Below, piece after piece: positions 57,990 to 64,000 of a stretch of DNA of 64,000 bases (position 1 is the stretch's first letter; each line of letters opens with the position of its first letter). The stretch is from contig OX327690.1 in the NCBI GenBank assembly GCA_946807835.1, positions 14,418,501-14,482,500 on the forward strand, written 5' to 3'. Source of the DNA: Ailanthus altissimus (taxonomy: Eukaryota > Streptophyta > Magnoliopsida > Sapindales > Simaroubaceae). The notes beneath the pieces are model-generated. The model was not told the origin of the DNA, ran no database searches, and saw nothing but the letters and a program-made list of their open reading frames with translations. A program made the translations under genes and the position numbers.

Positions 57990-58759
57990 AATATAAAGAC
58001 CCTGGTTTTCCTACAATTTCATGTATTATTGGAAGTCATAAAATTAAATAAGCCTAACTTGATCTTGGTGCTAGTGTGAATTTACTGCTATATTCAGTTT
58101 ATCATCATTTCAATCTTGGTGAGTTAAAATTAACTTCTGTAACTCTTTTGTTTACCAATAGATCAATAATAGTACCAAAAGGGGCAATGGAAGATGTTTT
58201 AATTCAAGTTGAAAAATTCATATATCTTGTGAATTTTATTATTTTGGACACAGAACCTGTTAAAAGATGTAATTCGATACCTGTTATTTTGAGTGGTCAA
58301 GTTTTAACAACTTCTAACGCTTTGATTAATTGTAGGAATGGAGTAATAAAGCTTTCATTTGGAAATATGATACTTAAGCTTAATGTTTTCAATATGTGTA
58401 AACAACCACATAAGGAGGAGGATGAAAGTGAAGAAACCGACATGAATAAAATGATTATAGAGGATTATATTCAAAAAGGGAGTTCTACTGATCCCTTAGA
58501 AACGTGTTTAATAAATTCATTTGAGTCAAATATACAATTAGATCCTAAAATCTTTGACATATGTTCTTTACTTGACTGTGCACAGATGATTGAAAATAAA
58601 GGATGGAAACCAAAGTTTAAAGAATTAGGAGAAAATGAGGATAAGCATAACAAAATTTTAAAGTTGGAGTTGAAAACTCTGCCTGAAGGACTGAAATATG
58701 CATTTCTTGGAGAGAAACAAACTTACCCAGTGGTAATGTCTTCTACACTTACAAGTGAA
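57990..58759 (+). pseudogene. Athila-inner protease and linker
   Basis: LDLGASVNLLLYSVYHHFNL keeps the DLGAS active-site phrase. It is followed by VTLLFTNRSIIVPKGAMEDV, LIQVEKFIYLVNFIILD and VLTTSNALINCRNGVIKL. After that comes an acidic linker (EEDESEETDMNK). Residues after the DLGAS block stay open for 228 codons, to 58759. One stop lies just before LDLGAS. Confidence 0.85.
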
Positions 58760-58769
58760 TAAGAAGGTA

Positions 58770-59660
58770 AGTTAATTGAATTATTAAAAATGCATAAAAA
58801 TGCAATTGGATGGACTTTAAAAGACATAAACGACATTAATTCTTTGATTTGCACATATAGAATACACATAAAGGATAATGTCAAAACTTTTCAACAACCT
58901 CAAAGGAGAATAAATCCATATATAAAAGAGGTAGTGAAAGTTGAAGTTCTCAAATTACTTGAAGTAGGAATCATCTATCCTATCTCAGATAGGAAGTGGG
59001 TAAGTCCTACTTAGGTAGTATAAAAAAAATTTGGAATCATAGTCATTGAAAATGAAAAAGGTGAGTTAATACCAACGCAAGTCTTATCTAGTTAGAGGAT
59101 GTGCATAGATTATAGAAAGTTGAATTCAGCCACTAGAAAAGACTATTTTTCTTTACCATTCCTTGACCAAATTGTAGAAAGAGTAGCAGAACATCCTTAC
59201 TGTTGCTTTCTAGACAGTTATTCTGGCTATTATCAAATTTTTATAGCACTAGAGGACCAAGAAAAGACTACATTCACATACCTTTTTAGGACATTTACCT
59301 TTAAAAGAATTTCCTTTGGACTTTGTAATGCCCCAATAATATTTTAGAGATGTATGTTAAGCATTTTTATTGATATGGTTGAGCATCATTTAGAAGTTCT
59401 CATGGATAATTTAACTGTGTTTGGAAATTCTTTTGATAATTGTCTTGAAAACTTAGAAAAGGTCTTAAAAAGATGTGAAGAAAAGAGTCTTGTGTTGAAT
59501 TCAAAAACATGTCATTATATGGTTACTTCTAGAATTTCTTTGAGACATGTAGTGTCTTCTAAAGGAATTGAAGTGGATAAGGTAAAAGTTGAACTCATTA
59601 CATATTTTCCTCCATAAAAAACAGTCAAAGAAGTCCGATCTTTTTTAGGACATACTGAAT
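58770..59660 (+). pseudogene. Athila-inner reverse transcriptase with MDN in place of MDD
   Basis: Blocks: MHKNAIGWTLKDINDI, EVLKLLEVGIIYPISDRKWV, MCIDYRKLNSATRKDYFSLP, FLDQIVERVAEHPYCCFLDS, YSGYYQIFIALEDQEKTTFT, ISFGLCNAPIIF, VLMDNLTVFGNSFDNCLENL and SFLGHTEFSKRF. The catalytic pair reads MDN (59402-59410) where Athila has MDD, so polymerase activity is lost even apart from the stops near 59012, 59095, 59346 and 59616. Confidence 0.88.
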
Positions 59661-59689
59661 TCTCTAAGAGGTTCATAAAAAAATTTTAG

Positions 59690-60270
59690 TACTATATCTA
59701 AACCTCTTTGTAGCCTCTTAGAAAAAGATGTATCATTTAAGTGGACTCAAGAGTGTCAAAATTCATTTGAAAAATTAATTGACCTCTTAACATCTGTTCC
59801 TATCATACAATCTCCTGACTGGTCTTTACCTTTTGAGCTCATGTGTGATGCTAGTGACTACGCTGTTGGTGCTGTATTAGGATAAAGAAAGGAAGGCAAA
59901 TCCTATGTAATTTATTACACAAAGTAAAACTTTAAACAGTGCACAAATGAATTATATAACAACTAAAAAAGAACTACTTGCTGTAATATTTGTATTAGAC
60001 AAATTTCGTTCTCACTTAATTGGTTCTTCAACTATTTTGTTTATTGACCATGCTACTGTAAGATACTTAATGTCAAAGCAGGATACAAAACCAAGACTGA
60101 TTTAATGGATTCTATTGCTTCAAGAATTTAATATCGCTATCAAGGATAAGAAGGGAGCTAAAACTATTGTTGCAAATTACTTATCAAGACTAACATTAGA
60201 TTCATCAATAGAAATAATACTTATTAATGATTCTTTTTCCGATGAATTTTTATTTTCTACTGTCTTGTAA
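59690..60270 (+). pseudogene. Athila-inner RNase H, decayed
   Basis: Blocks: PLCSLLEKDVSFKWTQECQN, LTSVPIIQSPDWSLPFELMC and DASDYAVGAVLG. These match the connection and RNase H domain (canonical FELMCDASDYAVGAVLGQ). Later parts are in shifted frames ([20 protein letters not shown]). Confidence 0.8.
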
Positions 60271-60289
60271 TAGGAGAAATGTCACCTCA

Positions 60290-60860
60290 ATGGAATGCTT
60301 AAGACAAAAAGAAATTTTTAACTGAGGTAAGAAAGTTTTATTAGGATGATCCTTATTTCTTCAAATATTGTCCCGATCAAATATTTTGCAGATGTATACC
60401 CGACAATGAGGTAAGTAGAGAGTTGTTGAATTTTTTCATTCTGAAGCATGTGGGGGACATTTCTCATTGAAGAAAACATCTGCAAAAGTCTTGCAGTGTG
60501 AATTTTCTTAGCCCATTTTATTTACAGATACACATGTAATTTTTTATAACGTATAAAAATTATCAAAAATTGGGATCCATTTCAAAATAAAACATGATGT
60601 CTTTGAACTCCATTTTGTTATTGAAATCTTTGATTGTTGGGGAATAGATTTTATGAGACCATTTCTGCTATCATTTGAATTTATGTATATCTTAGTCGCA
60701 ATAGATTATGTCTAAAAAGGGATTAAAGCTATTCCACGTCAACATAATGACTATAAAACAGTCATGAAATTTTTGAAAGAAAATATCTTAAGATTCGCAT
60801 AAAGTCTTCGTTCAAGTTTAGAAGACAAAAGTCATTAGGAAGCAATTTTATCACCGTACT
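60290..60860 (+). pseudogene. Athila-inner integrase, N-terminal half
   Basis: Blocks: DDPYFFKYCPDQIFCRCIPD, SEACGGHFSLKKTSAKVLQC, VIEIFDCWGIDFMRPFLLSF, EFMYILVAIDYV and VMKFLKENILRFA. They match the zinc finger and the first part of the core (canonical HACGGHFGPKKTAAKVLQSGF, DVWGIDFMGPF). The reading is lost after about 60860 and the rest of the integrase is deleted. Confidence 0.82.
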
Positions 60861-61302
60861 ATCTATTCGTAAGATTCGTATAAAATAATATGTGCCAAGA
60901 ATGGTTTGACTCTAAAAAATTGATTTTTCTATCTTTGAATCAATGTTAATTTATCTGTCTGTCCTTAAATGTAATATTTTCTTGAGCGATTATTTATTTT
61001 CTAACTCCATGAGTGAAATCCTAACTCGTTAAACAGTTATTCACCTGTGAGGATATAGAGTTGAGGCTTTACTTAGAAAAAAATTTCAAGGCTATATATG
61101 TTGTGATTTGTGGTAAGAAAGCTTTAGCTTAATTCACACATACACAAACACACATACATAAAATTTTTGGAAGTCATGATTGTAATAACATTAATAGCAA
61201 TTGTGATCTTGAACTGACATTTTGTTTGAAATACTTAGGCAGTGTTTAAATTTTATTTATGCTTGAATTGCTAGGGACTAGCAATAAGCTATTTGGGGGG
61301 TA
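60861..61302 (+). other. Athila-inner 3' untranslated part and polypurine tract
   Basis: Non-coding, homologous along its length to 62990-63417 (for example ATCAATGTTA.TTT.T.TGTC and GACTAGCAATAAGCT). It ends in the polypurine tract ATTTGGGGGGTA at 61291-61302, directly before the 3' LTR. Confidence 0.85.
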
Positions 61303-62731
61303 TGATGAACACTTGAAAGTATATATTTAATAAGGGTTTTATATCATTGTTTTGTGTTGCTAATGTCTTTAACCCCCCTAACTTAAGTATGTTTACAATA
61401 TTATACCTAACTAGCTGTTAACTAATTTGTGGTAGGTTTGGTAAAATAGGCATAACTTTCTACTTAAGAAACAAATAGGAGTGATTTTTAATCCTATGAA
61501 GAGCTGACTTAATAGGCTAACATATTGTATTTTGCAAGGTATTTTGAAATTTGAGTGTTTAGAGGGTGAAAATAGCCTAGAACAAAATCAATCTGCAGTA
61601 CAGGCCCAATTCGAACAGTTGTTAACATTTGGCCCATAACTATAGAAATAAGTATCTAATACGTATGATACAACTCAATTTAAAAATATAAGAGACTTAT
61701 CTACAACTTTGATATTTTGGATGACAGTTAAATAGGACCGCATCAATTCCAAATTGGACAATCAATTAGTTGTATTAATGGTAATCAATATAAATTATTT
61801 ATCACCCTTCTTGACTTTTATCATTTAAGTGATTTCCTTCTCATTTGTCTTGATTTATCCATATTTTTCTATAAATAGGTGGCTTGTTTATGCTCCAAGC
61901 ATATAATTAGAGAATTAGATTTTAGTTTAAAATACTTATCTTTTGTATTATTTCTTTATAGTATTATTTCTCTTGTTTACTATTCTAAAGTTATGTTATC
62001 TCTTCTTCCATCTTTTTTTTTTTTTAGTTTTATTATGTCCAAGTAATTTTTTTTTTACTAAGGTGAAAGGGTGAATCTCTTGGCAAGATAATAAGATATA
62101 CTTAACTCTTATTCATGAATTTAATGTTTCATTCTTATATTAAGCAAATTTATATGTAATGTATTTATTTTGTTTGTAATATTAATACATTTTCTTGTAA
62201 AGTGGTGTATCTTGATTTATTATAGACAATTTTTATAGTTGGTATAATAAATACTTGAAACCATTTACAAGATTTGGCATTGATACCATTTCTTGTAAAG
62301 TGGGAGTCTTGATTTATTATAAACAAATATAAAAATTGGTATAATAAATAATTGAACTCATTTACAAGATTTGGTGTATAATAATTGAAAGAAATAAATA
62401 ATAATTAATATATAAATTGTGATGAACTTTAATTATTATATCTTCTGATTGAAACCTCATTTGTGTGAGGATTCCAATTGAGTTATAAAAAGAATTGAAT
62501 ATATTTATATTTCATATGCCAAGAGTGGATCCCCCTACCTTAGTTTTTATTTCAATTGGTTAATTGAATTATTATTTGTAAATATCTTATATTATTTTAA
62601 TTATCTTTAAAGTATATATAGTTTGTAATTTTAATTCCTCTTCTCAGTGGATCGACCCCGTTCTCATCGAGTTGTTTATTATTTTGACAATCCTGCACTT
62701 GGGAATAAACTCTTATATTCTAGACGTGTTA
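61303..62731 (+). repeat. Athila-inner 3' LTR
   Basis: It starts TGATGAACACTTGAAAG right after the PPT and ends GACGTGTTA (the terminal CA has become TA). A TATA-like CTATAAATA lies at about 61869. GTTAC follows at 62732. Confidence 0.88.
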
Positions 62732-62736
62732 GTTAC

Positions 62737-63417
62737 ATAGCTGAAGGATGGTTTAAAGTAAATTCTTAAATTGTGTGAATATATTTTGGTGAGAAACTAT
62801 TTTTTATTTTGTAATCTTTCTTATATTCTTAAAAAAAAAAAGCAAGACACCAAAAAAAAAAAAACAAAAACAAAAAAGTAAAAAAAAAAAAGAAAAAAAA
62901 AACAAAAAAGAAGAAGAATCAATTTAGTTTAATAAATTTTTCATTCAATTTTAGAAAATAAATATTTTGTATGGCAGTTTTCTTACGAAGCTATATTTGT
63001 ATTATTCTCACAAGATAATTAAAGTCCTAAAACTAGTACATGTCAAGAATGATTGATTTTCCTATCTTTAGATCAATGTTAGTTTGTATGTCTGTCCTTA
63101 AAATTGACTTTTTCTTGAGTGCTTAACTGTTTTTCAAGTCCATGGGAGAAATCCTAATCTTTTAAACAATCATACATTTGTGAAGATATGGAGTTGAAGC
63201 TTTTACTTGGAGAAATTCTCAAGATTATATATGTTGAGGTTTGTGATAAAAAAGTTACAGCTTAGTTTGCACACACAAAATTTTGAAAGTTATAATTGAA
63301 AAAATCATAATAGCAATAGTGATCATGAACTGACTTTTTGTTTGAAATGCTTAGGTAGTTTTACATATTCTATTTACGCTTGAATTACTAGAGACTAGCA
63401 ATAAGCTGGTTAGGGGT
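62737..63417 (+). other. Outer Athila element C, 3' untranslated part and polypurine tract
   Basis: An A-rich stretch (62830-62925, with AAAAAAC and AAAAAAG units) is followed by sequence homologous to 60861-61302. It ends in TGGTTAGGGGT at 63407-63417, a worn polypurine tract. Confidence 0.75.
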
Positions 63418-64000
63418 TGTCAAAAACACATTAAAATATATATATTTGTTAAGAGATTTAGTCACCATTTAATATCACTAATTTTAGCCTTTTTTTCTAT
63501 TTTTACGCTTAAAATAAAGTGTTGTCCTTAAACTGTGATTAATGAATGTTATTTGCACAGGTTTAGGTAAAATAGATGTAACTCTCAATATAAAAATCAA
63601 AATGAATAAATTCTTGAATCTGGAGTAACATAACTCAATCTTATATAAACTTGAAGAATAGTTGAAATGCCAAATTCAACATTTTATGAGCCAAAATTAG
63701 GATACAATATAATTGGATTACAACTTCCATTCAGCTTGACTCACCTCATGTAACCATATTTCACAAAATATGTACCCAATTAGTATAATTCTTGAAGTTG
63801 TAAAATACTAACTCAATTATCAACAACTCTTATGTTGATGGTAAAGTTCAAATCAGCCGTTATCATGGATCCAATTGTATTGAAAAATGGTAAAAATGTT
63901 GTTGGCTAAAATCTGACCTATCTTTGGTATTTTATCCATATCTCATTGGATACTCATTCAAATTGAATGAACCTTGTGGCTATAAAAAGAAGAGATAAAA
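63418..64000 (+). repeat. Outer Athila element C, 3' LTR (runs off the window)
   Basis: It starts TGTCAAAAACACATTA directly after the PPT. The U3 part ends with a TATA-like GGCTATAAAAAG near 63980, and the window ends there. Its U3 differs from that of the inner element, so the two are different subfamilies. Confidence 0.7.

Larger units (their letters stand above)
54347..62731 (+). mobile_element. Complete but decayed Athila-type element (Athila-inner), TSD GTTAC
   Basis: Flanked by GTTAC at 54342-54346 and 62732-62736. Parts in order: 5' LTR 54347-55808, PBS 55815, gag 56135, protease about 58000, RT 58770, RNase H 59690, integrase to about 60860, 3' untranslated part, PPT 61291, 3' LTR 61303-62731. 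The LTRs look about 90% alike by eye. All coding parts have stops or frameshifts. It sits inside a related Athila whose 3' region continues on the right. Confidence 0.92.

Noticed and set aside
58076..58762. A 228-codon gene
   Set aside because: It is the open remainder of the Athila-inner protease and linker.
1..64000. CRISPR arrays, operons or bacterial features
   Set aside because: No spaced identical repeats, and all recognised genes and elements are of plant nuclear type.

Overview
The window is nuclear DNA from a flowering plant, most likely a eudicot. The evidence is AT-rich sequence, GT-AG introns, two ordinary plant genes and a large amount of decayed Ty3/gypsy LTR retrotransposon sequence (Tat, Athila and chromovirus types). 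I cannot name the species.

There are two real genes, both on the minus strand. (1) Positions 1-7972 hold eight exons of a long plant coiled-coil protein that resembles Arabidopsis MEE22/EMB1611; its C-terminus lies beyond the left edge. Phases agree across every junction. The gene carries a recent in-frame tandem duplication of about 117-130 residues in its coiled coil, and a 1-kb poly(A)-tailed retroposon with an 11-bp target-site duplication sits in one intron. Its upstream region has a telo-box and two TGGGCY (site II) elements. (2) Positions 21007-23925 encode a complete 237-residue fatty acid 2-hydroxylase (FAH1/FAH2 type) in six coding exons, with an upstream 5'-UTR exon near 25.0 kb. 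It keeps the histidine clusters of the di-iron active site.

The rest is repeats. At 10.0-20.7 kb lies a broken Tat-type element in minus orientation: an integrase remnant plus an antisense (plus-strand) ORF cut by a 2.8-kb solo LTR and by a 2.7-kb non-coding element. At 26.1-26.6 kb there is a tandem array of four tRNA-like SINE units. From 26.9 kb a second Tat element in minus orientation can be read as 3' LTR, PPT, antisense ORF, tandem repeats, integrase, RNase H, RT and protease, and its probable 5' LTR lies at 47.1-47.8 kb. It is interrupted by a chromovirus copy with unusual ends (34113-37336, TSD TATAT), a truncated Athila element (38515-42965), and a truncated chromovirus in minus orientation (42966-46925) that itself carries an LTR fragment.

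At 49.2-49.7 kb there is an inverted pair of SINE-like sequences. A second Athila 3' end with its LTR follows (49965-52317). An intronless, broken copy of a LOG cytokinin-activating enzyme gene sits at 53.0-53.7 kb, directly upstream of Athila-type 3' sequence. A complete but decayed Athila element (54347-62731, TSD GTTAC) is inserted into that outer Athila, whose own PPT and LTR resume at 63407-64000.

The most interesting items are the chromovirus copy bounded on both sides by the same LTR end in inverted orientation, the LOG retrocopy in an Athila context, the tandem SINE arrays, the young coiled-coil duplication, and the non-nested order of the LTR pairs at 26.9-52.3 kb.
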